Counted from the stretch's first letter, positions 43,766-53,171 are shown. The stretch: DNA of 64,000 nt from Rhodanobacter sp. PCA2 (GCF_013620825.1 NZ_NJIC01000033.1:1-64000); one strand, 5' to 3'. Made by a program: numbers and translations. Notes: a model not told the origin generated them from the letters alone.

Positions 43766-45808
43766 ATGAAAAAAGACTTCGTCATCAGGATCCTCTTCAT
43801 CGAGCACTCGGTCGAAGAGGCGGAGCAGATCATCAGCCTGCTGCGCAACACCGGCATCGCGGTGCGGCCGGCACGCGCCACCACCGCGGACCAGGTGCAG
43901 GCGGCGCTGGCCGAACTGGAACCGGACCTGGTGATGTTCGACCCGGCGAACGGCTCCATCGCCTTGCCCGAGGTGAAGCGCATGCTCGACGCCCTGGGCA
44001 GCGACTACGCGCTGCTCGGCCTGGTCGGCACGGTGGACAACCAGCAGGTGGCGGAGCTGTACGAGTACGGCGTGCAGGGGATCGCCGCGCGCAACATGCC
44101 GGGCCAGTTGCTGGCGGTGCTGCGTCGCGAGTTCGACGCCTTGCAGACCCGCCGCCAGCTGCGCCGGCTGGAAGCCACGCAGCGCGAGCTGGAGCGCCGC
44201 TGCGACGCGCTGCTCGACTCCTCCCGCGACGCCATCACCTACGTGCACGAAGGCGTGCACGTGCGCGCGAACCAGGCCTACCTGGAAACCTTCGGCCACG
44301 AGAGCTTCGACGACCTGCTCGGCATGCCCATCCTGGACATGATCGATGCCGCGAACGTGGACGAATTCAAGAACCTGCTGCGCGGCCATTCGCGCCAGGA
44401 AAAGCTGCCGAACCAGGTCAGCCTGCGCGCCCGCCGCGCCGACGGCGGCCCGTTCGACGCAACGGTCGAATTCGCGCCGGCGACGTTCGAGGGCGAACCC
44501 TGCCTGCAGATAGTGTTCCGCCGCCAGGTGGTCGACCCGGCGATGCTGGACCAGCTGCAGCGCGACCCGGTGACCGGCCTGTACAACCGCGCGCACATGC
44601 TGGAGGAGATCGGCCGCGCCGTGGCCGACGCCGCGAACGGCAGGAAGGGCCAGTCGCTGCTGCTGGTCGAGCCGGACAACTGGACCGCGCTGGTGGGCGG
44701 CATCGGCCTGGCCAAGGCCGACGAACTGCTGGCCGGCTTTTCCGCCCGCGTGCGCATGTTGCTGGGCGCCGGCGACGTCGCCGGCATGCTGGCCGAGCAC
44801 ACGCTGGGCGTGGTCCTGGACTCCCGTCCGGACGAGGCGATCCGCGAGTGGATCACCAGGCTGCAGCAGCGCATCGGCAGCGAGATCTTCGACGCCGGCG
44901 CGCGCTCCATCACGGTCACCGCCAGCGTGGGCGGCAGCCTGCTGGGCGAAAAGAACGCGAACGCCGAGCTGCTGCTCAACCAGGCCAGCCAGGCCTTGCG
45001 CACCGCCCAGAGCCTGGGCAACAACCAGATCGAGCTGCACGATCCCGCCGCGCGCGAGAAGGCCGACGAGGAACGCGAGCGCTACTGGCTGGACCTGCTG
45101 CGCAACGCGCTGGAAGGCGAAGGCCTGGTGCTCTACCACCAGCAGACCGTCAGCTTGCAGGACGCCGAGGGCGACTACTCGGAAATCCTGCTGCGCATGA
45201 ACGGCCCGCAGGGCGAGGTGCTGCCGGGCTTCTTCATGCCGATCGCCGAGAAGCACGCGCTCACCGGCGCGATCGACCGCTGGGTGCTGGAACACGCCCT
45301 GCAGGCGCTGCGGCAACGCGAGGGGTTGGGCCAGCCGACCACGTTCTTCGTCAAGCTCACCGCCGCCTCGCTGCGGGACCAGACGCTGCTGTCGTGGCTG
45401 GGCGAACGCCTCGCGCAGGCCAGGCTGCGGCGCGGCCGGCTGGTGCTGGAGATGACCGAGAGCAAGGTGATGACGCTGCTGCGCCCGGCGCAGGAATTCG
45501 TCACCGCGTGGAAGCGGCTGGGCGGCCGCTTCGCGCTGGAGCAGTTCGGCTCCGGCCTGAACTCGTTCCAGTTGCTCAACCACATCGACGCGGACTACCT
45601 CAAGATCGACCGCAGCTACATGGCCGACCTGCCGCAGCACCCCGAGAACCAGAAGAAGGTGGGCGAGCTGTGCCAGCAGGCGCACGCACTGGGAAAGCAG
45701 ACCATCGCCGAGTGGGTCGAGGACGCCACCAGCACCTCGCTGCTGTTCGCCGCCGGCGTGGACTTCGTGCAGGGCAACTTCCTGCAGATGCCGCAGCGGC
45801 TCGAATGA
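43766..45808 (+). CDS. FimX-like REC-PAS-GGDEF-EAL protein with degenerate catalytic sites
   Basis: A 680-residue protein in the order response-regulator-like (about 1-125), PAS (150-255), GGDEF-like (265-415) and EAL-like (430-680). The GGDEF signature has become AEHTL and the EAL motif EILLRM, so it should neither make nor degrade c-di-GMP; the EAL domain may still bind it. Domain order, size and motif loss match FimX, which links c-di-GMP to type IV pilus assembly through PilZ in Xanthomonas and Pseudomonas. FimX orthology is inferred. It is transcribed alone, ending at a bidirectional terminator. Confidence 0.83.
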   Translation: MKKDFVIRILFIEHSVEEAEQIISLLRNTGIAVRPARATTADQVQAALAELEPDLVMFDPANGSIALPEVKRMLDALGSDYALLGLVGTVDNQQVAELYEYGVQGIAARNMPGQLLAVLRREFDALQTRRQLRRLEATQRELERRCDALLDSSRDAITYVHEGVHVRANQAYLETFGHESFDDLLGMPILDMIDAANVDEFKNLLRGHSRQEKLPNQVSLRARRADGGPFDATVEFAPATFEGEPCLQIVFRRQVVDPAMLDQLQRDPVTGLYNRAHMLEEIGRAVADAANGRKGQSLLLVEPDNWTALVGGIGLAKADELLAGFSARVRMLLGAGDVAGMLAEHTLGVVLDSRPDEAIREWITRLQQRIGSEIFDAGARSITVTASVGGSLLGEKNANAELLLNQASQALRTAQSLGNNQIELHDPAAREKADEERERYWLDLLRNALEGEGLVLYHQQTVSLQDAEGDYSEILLRMNGPQGEVLPGFFMPIAEKHALTGAIDRWVLEHALQALRQREGLGQPTTFFVKLTAASLRDQTLLSWLGERLAQARLRRGRLVLEMTESKVMTLLRPAQEFVTAWKRLGGRFALEQFGSGLNSFQLLNHIDADYLKIDRSYMADLPQHPENQKKVGELCQQAHALGKQTIAEWVEDATSTSLLFAAGVDFVQGNFLQMPQRLE

Positions 45809-45894
45809 CCCGGCGCGGCCGGCGAGTCGCGCGGACGGCTCCGGGCGACACGTCGGCGATCGCCCAGCGACAGGCCGCTCCGGACGGCAGACAC

Positions 45895-45926
45895 GAAAAA
45901 CCCGCGGATCGCTCCGCGGGTTTTCG
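45895..45926. terminator. Bidirectional terminator between fimX-like and rplS
   Basis: A 12-bp stem (AAAACCCGCGGA / TCCGCGGGTTTT, 45897-45908 with 45913-45924) around TCGC. A- and T-runs on the two sides allow termination in both directions. Confidence 0.85.
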
Positions 45927-45949
45927 TTTGCATCAAGATGCGGGCGCGA

Positions 45950-46348
45950 TTACTCGGCGCTGGCGGCAGCGGCCTTGTTCGCGGCCTTGATCGCGGCGGC
46001 GGCGGCGATGTCTTCCTTGATGCGGGCGGCCTTGCCTTCCAGGCCACGCAGATAATACAGCTTGGCGCCGCGCACCTTGCCCTTGCGCTTCACCTCGACC
46101 GAATCGATCGCCGGGCTGTGCGCCTGGAACACGCGCTCCACGCCGGTGCCGTGCGAAATCTTGCGCACCGTGAAGGCCGAATGCAGGCCGCGGCTGCGCT
46201 TGGCGATGACGATGCCCTCGAAGGCCTGCACGCGCTCGCGATTGCCTTCCTTCACCTTGACGTTGACCACCACGGTGTCGCCGGCGCCGAATTCCGGCAA
46301 GGGACGGGTGATCTGCTCGGCTTCGAACTGCTGGATGATCTTGTTCAT
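45950..46348 (-). CDS. rplS: 50S ribosomal protein L19
   Basis: A 132-residue L19 with the conserved [44 protein letters not shown] and [15 protein letters not shown] segments, plus an Ala/Lys-rich C-terminal tail. It sits at the 30S-50S interface of the ribosome. It is the last gene of rpsP-rimM-trmD-rplS, 71 bases after trmD. Confidence 0.97.
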   Translation of the reverse strand: MNKIIQQFEAEQITRPLPEFGAGDTVVVNVKVKEGNRERVQAFEGIVIAKRSRGLHSAFTVRKISHGTGVERVFQAHSPAIDSVEVKRKGKVRGAKLYYLRGLEGKAARIKEDIAAAAAIKAANKAAAASAE

Positions 46349-46419
46349 GGCGACCTCAGTGGTTTGCGGCGTTCCGTGACCGCTTGGTTTCTAGCGGCGG
46401 CTTTCCGTGGCCGCGTTGT

Positions 46420-47172
46420 TTATTGTCCACCCGCCGCGTGGTATTCGCGACGGAATTCTTCCAGCAACGCGCGGGATTCCGCATCCAGCGCGCGTTGCGC
46501 CAACAGCTCCGGGCGCCGCAACCAGGTCCGGCCCAGCGCCTGCTTCAGGCGCCAGCGGCGGATCGCCGCGTGGTCGCCGGAGAGCAACACCGCCGGCACC
46601 TCGCCGTAGGCGTCCCGCACCGGCTTCGCGTAGTGCGGGCAGTCCAGCAGGCCGTTCGAGAACGAATCCTGCTCGGCGGACTGCGCGTCGTTCAACGCGC
46701 CTTCCTGCAACCTGCCCACCGCGTCGATCACCACGGCAGCACCCAGTTCGCCGCCGGACAGCACGTAGTCGCCGATGGAAAGCTCCTCGTCGACCTCATG
46801 CGCCAGCAGGCGCTCGTCCACTCCCTCGTAACGCCCGCAGAGCAAGGCGATGCGCGGCAACCTGGCCAGCGCCTCCACCCTGCCCTGCGTCAGCCGCGCT
46901 CCCTGCGGGCTGAGGTAAATCACGTGCGCCGGTTCCGGCGCGGCCTCGCGCATGGCCTTCAGGGCCGCCCGCAAGGGCTCGATCAGCATCACCATCCCGG
47001 GCCCGCCGCCGCAGGTGCGGCCGTCCACGGTACGGTAGTTGTCGGTGGCGTAGTCGCGCGGGTTCCAGGTTTCCACCTGCAACAGCTCGCGCTGCTGCGC
47101 GCGTCCCACCACACCGACGGCGGCGCACTGGCGCATGAAGTCGGGAAACAGCGTGACGACATCGATGCGCAT
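46420..47172 (-). CDS. trmD: tRNA (guanine-N1-)-methyltransferase
   Basis: A 250-residue SPOUT-fold enzyme. [12 protein letters not shown] at the start, [23 protein letters not shown] and [11 protein letters not shown] form the trefoil-knot SAM site. It methylates G37 of certain tRNAs and prevents +1 frameshifts. Start at 47172; 19 bases separate it from rimM. Confidence 0.97.
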   Translation of the reverse strand: MRIDVVTLFPDFMRQCAAVGVVGRAQQRELLQVETWNPRDYATDNYRTVDGRTCGGGPGMVMLIEPLRAALKAMREAAPEPAHVIYLSPQGARLTQGRVEALARLPRIALLCGRYEGVDERLLAHEVDEELSIGDYVLSGGELGAAVVIDAVGRLQEGALNDAQSAEQDSFSNGLLDCPHYAKPVRDAYGEVPAVLLSGDHAAIRRWRLKQALGRTWLRRPELLAQRALDAESRALLEEFRREYHAAGGQ

Positions 47173-47191
47173 GGATCTCAAACTCCAGCCT

Positions 47192-47707
47192 TCAGAATTC
47201 GGGATCCCAGTCCACCACCATGCGCCCGCCGGACAGGTCCACCGAACGCACGTAACTGCCCTGGATGAAGGGGACCAGCCGCTCGCGCTCGCCGTCCCGC
47301 ACCACCACCACGTCGTTGGCGCCGGTGGCGAACAGGTGGCTGACCCGCCCGAGCGCCGCGCCTTCGGTGGTGACGACCTCCAAGCCTTCGAGGTCGACCC
47401 AGTAATACTCGTCCTTGCCGGGAGGCGGCAGCTGCTCGCGGGCGACATGGATGTCGCTGCCGACGAGGGCGGCTGCCGTTTCGCGGTCGTCCACGCCGGG
47501 CAGATGGGCCACCAGGCCCTTGCCCTGCGGGCGCCCTTTCGCTCCCGCGATCTCCGTGACCACATCCGGCGCCGTTGCCAGCAGCCAGGGGTGGTAATCG
47601 AAGATCTTCGTGCGCGGCTCGGTCCAGGATTCGATCTTGACCCAGCCCTGCACGCCATACAGCCCGACGATGCGTCCGACCAGGACGCGCCGACCGGCTG
47701 CCGTCAC
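47192..47707 (-). CDS. rimM: 16S rRNA processing protein RimM
   Basis: A 171-residue RimM. The N-terminal barrel has [16 protein letters not shown] and the PRC-barrel has [14 protein letters not shown]; the C-terminus holds [15 protein letters not shown]. It assists 30S maturation near S19. The start is a GTG at 47707, two bases after the rpsP stop, so translation is coupled. Confidence 0.94.
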   Translation of the reverse strand: MTAAGRRVLVGRIVGLYGVQGWVKIESWTEPRTKIFDYHPWLLATAPDVVTEIAGAKGRPQGKGLVAHLPGVDDRETAAALVGSDIHVAREQLPPPGKDEYYWVDLEGLEVVTTEGAALGRVSHLFATGANDVVVVRDGERERLVPFIQGSYVRSVDLSGGRMVVDWDPEF

Positions 47708-47709
47708 GC

Positions 47710-47964
47710 TCAGGCCGCCTGCTGCTTGCCGGCTTCCTTGACCAGGGCGGCAACCTTGTCGCTCAGCTGGGCGCCCTTGCCCACCCACTCCTGCACGCGC
47801 GCGACGTTCAGCTCGAGGCGCTTGTCCTTGCCCGAGGCAACCGGGTTGTAGAAACCGACGTTCTCGATGTTGCGGCCGTCGCGCTTGTTGCGCTGATCGG
47901 TGACCACGACGTGGTAGAACGGGCGGCCCTTGGCGCCACCGCGCGAAAGACGAATCTTGACCAT
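47710..47964 (-). CDS. rpsP: 30S ribosomal protein S16
   Basis: An 84-residue S16 with [23 protein letters not shown] and GFYNPVA. The ATG at 47964 with GGAG ten bases upstream is the family start; the in-frame ATG at 48006 is ignored. First gene of rpsP-rimM-trmD-rplS. A -10-like TAAAAT lies at 48036-48031 on the minus strand with a poor -35, a plausible promoter. Confidence 0.97.
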   Translation of the reverse strand: MVKIRLSRGGAKGRPFYHVVVTDQRNKRDGRNIENVGFYNPVASGKDKRLELNVARVQEWVGKGAQLSDKVAALVKEAGKQQAA

Positions 47965-48323
47965 GATGAAAGCTCCAGAGATGCCGGAATCGCCGGCCAC
48001 ACGCACGAGGCCGTGCGCGGTAAACGCGGCATTTTAGGGGTACGGGCGGAAAAATGGAAGGGTTTGCCGCAGTTACCGGCTCCCGCAAGCACCGGTGCGG
48101 CTCTGTCAACGGCCAAAGCGGCTACCTGATTGCCATGAAAGGGCTTTCCTGCCCTTTCATGGCTCGCCGAATCCGGCTGACGCCGGACTCAGCTCCGTCA
48201 TCCCGTCGCGCTGCGCCGGGATGACGCGCGGGCCATCCATGGCCCGTTGACTGGCTCCGGCTTGAATCCTGGCTCTGGCCGTGCCCCTGACTCTGGCCTC
48301 GGTCCTGGGCCCGGTCCCGCCCG
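47965..48323. other. Intergenic region between rpsP and ffh with two palindromes
   Basis: This 359-base gap holds the putative rpsP promoter and a perfect 13-bp inverted repeat (GCCATGAAAGGGC at 48132-48144 with 48151-48163, loop TTTCCT). A 10-bp REP-like pair (CGTCATCCCG at 48196-48205 with CGGGATGACG at 48217-48226) follows, then a CT/G-rich low-complexity run (about 48245-48315, repeated CTGGCTC- and CTGGCC-like units). No coding potential is convincing. Confidence 0.6.
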
Positions 48324-49709
48324 TCAACGCGGCGGCAGGCCGCCCATGCCACCCATTCCGCCCATGCCCTTCAGCGCGCCGCTCATCTGCCGCAGCAGGC
48401 CCTTGCCGCCGCCGCGGGAGAGCTTGGACATCATCTTCTCCATCTGCATGTACTGCTTGAGCAGGCGGTTGACGTCGGCGGGCTGGGTGCCGGAGCCCTT
48501 CGCCACGCGGGCGCGGCGCGAGCCGTTCAGGAGGTCGGGGTGGCGGCGTTCCTTCGGCGTCATCGAGCCGATGATCGCCACCATGCGCTTGATCTCGCCG
48601 TCGTTGACCTTGGATTTCACGCTGTCGGGCAGGCCGGAGACGCCGGGCAGCTTGTCCATCAGGCCGGCCAGGCCGCCCATGTTGCTCATCTGGTCGAGCT
48701 GGTCGCGCATGTCCTCGAGGTCGAAGCGCTTGCCCTTCATCACCTTCTGGGCCAGCTTCTGCGCCTTCTCGTGGTCGACCTTGCGCTCGACTTCCTCGAC
48801 CAGCGACAGCACGTCGCCCATGCCGAGGATGCGCTGCGCCAGGCGGTCCGGGTGGAACGGCTCCAGCGCGTCGGTCTTCTCGCCGGCGCCGAGGAACTTG
48901 ATCGGCCGGCCGGTGATGTAGCGCACCGAGAGCGCCGCACCGCCGCGGGCGTCGCCGTCGGTCTTGGTGAGCACCACGCCGGTGAGCGGCAGCGCGTCGG
49001 CGAAGGCCTTGGCGGTGGTGGCGGCGTCCTGGCCGGTCATCGAGTCGACCACGAACAGGGTTTCGACCGGGGTGATCGCGGCGTGCAGCGCCTTGATCTC
49101 GGCCATCATCGCCTCGTCCACGTGCAGGCGGCCGGCGGTATCGACCAGCAGCACGTCGACCACTTCGCGGCGGGCCGCGGCGACCGCGTCCTTCGCGATC
49201 TGCACCGGGTCCTGCCCCGCCTCGGACGGGAAGAACTTCACGCCCACTTGACCGGCCAGCGTGCGCAACTGCTCGATGGCGGCCGGACGGTAGACGTCGC
49301 AGCTCACCACCATCACCTTTTTCTTCTTGCGCTCGGTGAGCAGGCGCGCCAGCTTGGCCACCGTGGTGGTCTTGCCCGCGCCCTGCAGGCCGGCCATCAG
49401 CACCACCGCGGGCGGCGTGACGGCGAGGTTCAGCTCGCTGTTCGCCGTGCCCATCACCGCGGTCAGCTCGTCGCTGACCACCTTCACCAGCGCCTGGCCG
49501 GGCGACAGGCTCTTCAGCACGTCCTGGCCCACCGCGCGCACCTTGACGCGCTGGATCAGCGCCTGCACCACCGGCAGCGCCACGTCGGCCTCGAGCAGGG
49601 CGATGCGCACCTCGCGCAAGGCCTCGCGGATGTTTTCCTCGGTCAGCCGGCCGCGGCCGCGCAGGCGGTTGACGGTGGTGGAAAGGCGTTGGCTGAGCGA
49701 TTCGAACAT
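48324..49709 (-). CDS. ffh: Signal recognition particle protein Ffh
   Basis: A 461-residue SRP54 GTPase. The N domain is residues 1-90, the P-loop GLQGAGKTTT begins at 107, DTAGRLH and TKTDGDARGG follow, and the Met-rich M domain has a C-terminus of GMGGMGG repeats. It binds signal sequences with 4.5S RNA and delivers ribosomes to FtsY. The divergent or nearby CcsA-family gene at 52191 keeps the ffh-ypjD neighbourhood seen in E. coli, separated here by the Sdp-like operon. Confidence 0.97.
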   Translation of the reverse strand: MFESLSQRLSTTVNRLRGRGRLTEENIREALREVRIALLEADVALPVVQALIQRVKVRAVGQDVLKSLSPGQALVKVVSDELTAVMGTANSELNLAVTPPAVVLMAGLQGAGKTTTVAKLARLLTERKKKKVMVVSCDVYRPAAIEQLRTLAGQVGVKFFPSEAGQDPVQIAKDAVAAARREVVDVLLVDTAGRLHVDEAMMAEIKALHAAITPVETLFVVDSMTGQDAATTAKAFADALPLTGVVLTKTDGDARGGAALSVRYITGRPIKFLGAGEKTDALEPFHPDRLAQRILGMGDVLSLVEEVERKVDHEKAQKLAQKVMKGKRFDLEDMRDQLDQMSNMGGLAGLMDKLPGVSGLPDSVKSKVNDGEIKRMVAIIGSMTPKERRHPDLLNGSRRARVAKGSGTQPADVNRLLKQYMQMEKMMSKLSRGGGKGLLRQMSGALKGMGGMGGMGGLPPR

Positions 49710-49779
49710 GGGCGCGGCATCGGGATGCGGAACGTTCGAGTATAACCGAGGCCGCCCGCAGGCTTCGAACCGGCCCGGC

Positions 49780-51123
49780 TCAACGCGCCGGCTGCGCCTT
49801 CACCCAGGCCGCGATGTCGCCGATCACGCGCGCATCCACGTGGCCGGGCGTCTTGTAATCGGCCAGCGTCCCCGTCGCACCGGCCGGCATGAACAGGTGG
49901 CTGAGTCCGGAATACAGGTGGAAGGCCGTGTGCGGCCGGCCGGCCAGCTCCTGCTGCCAATGGGCGAAATCCAGCGTGGGCGACACCTGGAAATCGCTGC
50001 CGCCCTGCAGGATCAGCATGGGCAGCGACGGCAACTGCTTCGCCTCGGCCAACGGATCGACCCGCGACCAGCCCAGCCAGTAGGCTTGCGGCATGCCGCC
50101 GTATGTTCCGGCCGGCGCCGGCTGGCCCGGCGCGATGCCGGCCAGCAGCTTCCGTTCCTGCGCAACGGCCTGCACCGCTTGCTTGATCGCCGCCGGCGGG
50201 CGCCCTGCCCTGGCCTGCTGCTCGCGCACCTGCTGCTCGATCACGTCGAGGATCTTCCGCGCCGGCGCGGCCATCAGCACCAGCCCGGCCAGTTGCGGAT
50301 CGCGCTGGCCGATGCGCGGCGCCATCGACGCGCCCAGGCTGTGGCCGAGCACGAACACGCGTTTCGGATCGATCCCTTGCTGTTGCGCCAGCAGGCGGGT
50401 CGCCGCCACCGCATCGTCGGTCACTTCGGCATCGATCGTGAGATCGGCACCGTGCCCCGGGTGATCGAAGGTGCGCTTGTCGTAGCGCAGCGAGGCAATG
50501 CCGGCACGGGCCAGGCCCTCGGCGATATCGCGGAACGGCTTGTTCGGGCCGATGGTTTCGTCCATGTCCTGCGGGCCGGAACCAGCTACCAGCACCACCG
50601 CCGGGAATGGCCCGGCACCCGGCGGCAAGGTCAGCGCGCCGTGCAAGGGGCCCACCGGCGTCGGCACGTCCAGGGGCGACACGCGCACGCCATCGGTTTC
50701 GACACTCTGCGCCACGGCGGTAGCGAATACCCCGGCAGGCACGAAGCGATACGTGGCGATCCGGTCCTGCGCATCGCAGGCCGCGGCGAAACCGAGCCGC
50801 ATGTTGGCGAAGCTCAACATGGCGCCGGCAACGGCATGGCCGTCGAGGGCTTTCGGCTGCACGGCATCGTGCGACTGGTAGGCGCCCGCGCTGCCCTGCA
50901 CCTGCTTCCACACCTGCTCCAGCTTCGCGGCATCCAGCTTGCCCGCAATGACCTCGCCGAAATCCTTGCGCGCGCCCGCATAGTCGCCGTGCGCCAAGGC
51001 ATCGATCGAGGCGGCCGCATGGGCGATGCACGCCTGCGAGGGCGCATCCTCCGCGGCGTGGACCGCAGGCGCGGACAGGATCGCCACGGCCATGGCGACA
51101 GGCATCATCGAACGCAGTTTCAT
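49780..51123 (-). CDS. Exported alpha/beta hydrolase with DUF3887-like N-terminal domain
   Basis: A 447-residue protein. It has a signal peptide (cleavage after VHAA, about residue 24) and a helical DUF3887-like region (about 28-130, with FGEVIAGKLDAAKLEQVWKQ). An alpha/beta-hydrolase domain follows, with oxyanion-region VVLVAGSGPQDMDETIG, a nucleophile Ser in VLGHSLGAS and a late acid/His region. It is probably a periplasmic or secreted esterase or peptidase-like enzyme. It overlaps the SdpI-like gene (ATGA), so it is the third gene of a regulator-SdpI-hydrolase operon. Confidence 0.83.
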   Translation of the reverse strand: MKLRSMMPVAMAVAILSAPAVHAAEDAPSQACIAHAAASIDALAHGDYAGARKDFGEVIAGKLDAAKLEQVWKQVQGSAGAYQSHDAVQPKALDGHAVAGAMLSFANMRLGFAAACDAQDRIATYRFVPAGVFATAVAQSVETDGVRVSPLDVPTPVGPLHGALTLPPGAGPFPAVVLVAGSGPQDMDETIGPNKPFRDIAEGLARAGIASLRYDKRTFDHPGHGADLTIDAEVTDDAVAATRLLAQQQGIDPKRVFVLGHSLGASMAPRIGQRDPQLAGLVLMAAPARKILDVIEQQVREQQARAGRPPAAIKQAVQAVAQERKLLAGIAPGQPAPAGTYGGMPQAYWLGWSRVDPLAEAKQLPSLPMLILQGGSDFQVSPTLDFAHWQQELAGRPHTAFHLYSGLSHLFMPAGATGTLADYKTPGHVDARVIGDIAAWVKAQPAR

Positions 51124-51788
51124 GGCGCATCTCCTCCCGACGACGGGTGGCGCCCTTCGAGACGCCGGTAGATGAAATACGAGTAGCCGGCAGGAAGCAG
51201 CAGCACGATCACGATGACGGCCAGCAGCCAGCGGGACATGACCCCGGCCATGCCGGCAGCCACGAACACCAACCCGGCCAGCACGAACATCCATCCGCCC
51301 AGCCGGTGCGTACGCTCCCATACCGCCTCGCTGGCCAGCGTCCATGGCGTGCGGATGCCGACGAAGAAATTCCGGCGCAGCTTGCCCATGTAATTGCCCA
51401 GCACCATCAGCAGCACGCCGATGGCGAGCGGCGCGATGGTCGTCATCGGCACGGCGTGGCCGGCGCCGGCCAGCATGGCCGTGATGCCGAGCACCAGCAT
51501 CACGCCCTGGATCGCCAGCATCAGCACGCCGTAGATGTCGGCGAAGGGCGTGATCTCGAAGCGGCGCGGCGAGATCGCCGGCAACGCCACGGTCAGCGCG
51601 GCCAGCCCGAGTATCAGCAGGGGCCACATGGCCACGGCCCAGAAGCGGGTGCTGTAGCCGTTCGGCTGGCCGCTGGCGTTCCAATGAGTCGGCATGCGCG
51701 CCGGGAAGTGCGGCCAGAGCCAGATCGCCACGCCGACGGCGATGGCTGCGAAGATGATGGAAACGATCAGGGTGCGTGCGGGCTTCAT
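51120..51788 (-). CDS. SdpI family membrane protein (DUF1648)
   Basis: A 222-residue protein with about six membrane spans. The N-terminal FPARMPTHWNASGQPNGYSTRF is the DUF1648 signature, and the later YMGKLRRNFFVGIRTPWTLASEAVWERTHR is the SdpI domain. In Bacillus, SdpI gives immunity to the SdpC toxin and sequesters the SdpR repressor. No sdpC-like toxin is present here, so only the regulator-membrane-protein pair is conserved. The ATG shares a base with the sdpR-like stop (TGATG). Confidence 0.88.
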   Translation of the reverse strand: MKPARTLIVSIIFAAIAVGVAIWLWPHFPARMPTHWNASGQPNGYSTRFWAVAMWPLLILGLAALTVALPAISPRRFEITPFADIYGVLMLAIQGVMLVLGITAMLAGAGHAVPMTTIAPLAIGVLLMVLGNYMGKLRRNFFVGIRTPWTLASEAVWERTHRLGGWMFVLAGLVFVAAGMAGVMSRWLLAVIVIVLLLPAGYSYFIYRRLEGRHPSSGGDAP

Positions 51789-52072
51789 CACTTGCCTCCG
51801 GCTTTTCCCTTGGTCGGGAACAGGTCCATCAGCATCCGCGCCAGGTCCTCGAACACGGTGCTGTTGAGCGAATAGACGATGTACTGGCCGCGCCGCTCGG
51901 TGCGCACCAGGTCGGCGTGCTTGAGCACGGCGAAGTGGTGCGACAGCGAGGCCGGCGTGATGTCGAACGCCTCGCCGATTTCGCCGGCGGTGAGCGGGCC
52001 GCCCTGCAGTCGCTTGAGGATCGCGCGGCGGGTCGGGTCGGCCATGGCCTTGAATACTTCCTGCTGCTTCAT
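51788..52072 (-). CDS. ArsR/SdpR family transcriptional repressor
   Basis: A 94-residue winged-helix protein. MKQQEVFKAMADPTRRAILKRLQ at the start and the recognition helix TPASLSHHFAVLKHADLV are typical; metal-sensing Cys are absent, as in SdpR. It probably represses its own operon (SdpI-like, hydrolase) by binding the palindrome at 52101-52126. It is divergent from the CcsA-family gene at 52191. Confidence 0.9.
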   Translation of the reverse strand: MKQQEVFKAMADPTRRAILKRLQGGPLTAGEIGEAFDITPASLSHHFAVLKHADLVRTERRGQYIVYSLNSTVFEDLARMLMDLFPTKGKAGGK

Positions 52073-52100
52073 CGACGGGATCGTCCGCAGTGCATGTCTA

Positions 52101-52126
52101 GATATTTAGATAATTTTCTAAATATC
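52101..52126. promoter_or_regulatory. Candidate SdpR-type operator, AT-rich perfect palindrome
   Basis: GATATTTAGA (52101-52110) and TCTAAATATC (52117-52126) form a perfect 10-bp inverted repeat with a 6-base spacer. The site lies 29 bases before the repressor ATG. It is strikingly AT-rich in this GC-rich window. Position and symmetry suit a dimeric ArsR-type repressor. Confidence 0.75.
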
Positions 52127-52190
52127 GCAAGTGCCATGCGGCGATGAGAACCGTTCCGGTTTGTCGAACGGCTGTGCGACACTGCGAATC

Positions 52191-52988
52191 ATGTCGCTCG
52201 TGCTGCTATCCATACTTGCCATCGTGTTCTATCTCGGCGGCGCCAGCCTGCTGGCCGCACCGCTGACCGGCTGTCCGCGCACGCCACAGCGACTGGGCCT
52301 GATCGCCGCCACGCTGGCCGTGCTGCTGCACGCGGCGGTGCTGCTGGGCGCGCACGGCGGCCAGTTGGACCTGCACTTCTTCGCCGCGCTGTCGCTGGTG
52401 GCCTGCGTGGTGGCCGCGCTGACGCTGCTGGTGAACCTGTCGCGGCCGGTGGCCGGGCTTGGGGTGATCGTGTTCCCGCTGGCCGCGCTGCTGCTGGCGC
52501 TGGACGTGTTCTTCGCGCCGCCCACCACGCCGCATCCGCTGGACTGGCAGATCAGCCTGCACGTGGCGATCGCGCTGCTGGGCTACAGCCTGCTGTCGAT
52601 CGCCGCGGTGCTGGCGGTGCTGCTGGCGGTGCAGGAACGCGCCCTGCGCACCCATCGCCCGATCCGGCTGGTGCGCGCGCTGCCGCCGCTGACCCAGACC
52701 GAATCGCTGCTGTTCCGCCTGATCGGCGCCGGCTTCGCCCTGCTCACGCTCACCCTGCTGAGCGGACTGCTGTTCATCCAGAACATCCGCGCCCAGCACC
52801 TGATCCACACCACGGTGCTCAGCGTGGTCGCGTGGCTGATCTTCGGCACGCTGCTGTGGGGCCGCTGGAAGCACGGCTGGCGCGGCCGCAGCGCGGTGAA
52901 CCTGTGCCTGATCGGCATGGCCGTGCTGCTGCTGGCGTTCTTCGGCAGCAAGGCGGTGCTGGAGCTGGTGCTGCACCGCGCGGCGTGA
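52191..52988 (+). CDS. CcsA-family inner-membrane protein (YpjD-like)
   Basis: A 265-residue protein with about eight membrane spans. Conserved histidines occur in DWQISLHVAIALLGYS and HLIHTTVLSVVAWLIF, which in CcsA/CcmC proteins hold haem. The size and the ffh neighbourhood match E. coli YpjD rather than a full cytochrome c synthase. Reports on YpjD/CorE link it to ion transport. The start ATG at 52191 matches the family. Confidence 0.83.
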   Translation: MSLVLLSILAIVFYLGGASLLAAPLTGCPRTPQRLGLIAATLAVLLHAAVLLGAHGGQLDLHFFAALSLVACVVAALTLLVNLSRPVAGLGVIVFPLAALLLALDVFFAPPTTPHPLDWQISLHVAIALLGYSLLSIAAVLAVLLAVQERALRTHRPIRLVRALPPLTQTESLLFRLIGAGFALLTLTLLSGLLFIQNIRAQHLIHTTVLSVVAWLIFGTLLWGRWKHGWRGRSAVNLCLIGMAVLLLAFFGSKAVLELVLHRAA

Positions 52989-52999
52989 GAGCCCGCAAA

Positions 53000-53109
53000 C
53001 CGTTCGGGTTGAGCGCAGTGGGACGAAGTTCCGCGCAGTCGAAACACCTGGCATCGCCAAGCCCTTCCCTTCGACTACGCGCCTGCGGCGCTACGCTCAG
53101 GGCGAACGG
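53000..53109. repeat. CCGTTCG...CGAACGG composite repeat, copy 1
   Basis: Ends CCGTTCG and CGAACGG are inverted. Inside are TTGAGCG facing CGCTCAGG and AGTCGAA facing TTCGACT. The second copy is at 53172-53283. Confidence 0.75.
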
Positions 53110-53171
53110 GGCTGGGTCAGCGCGCAGGATGTACAGGCTCGATCATCGCGTGAGGCGAACGAGCCCAAAAA

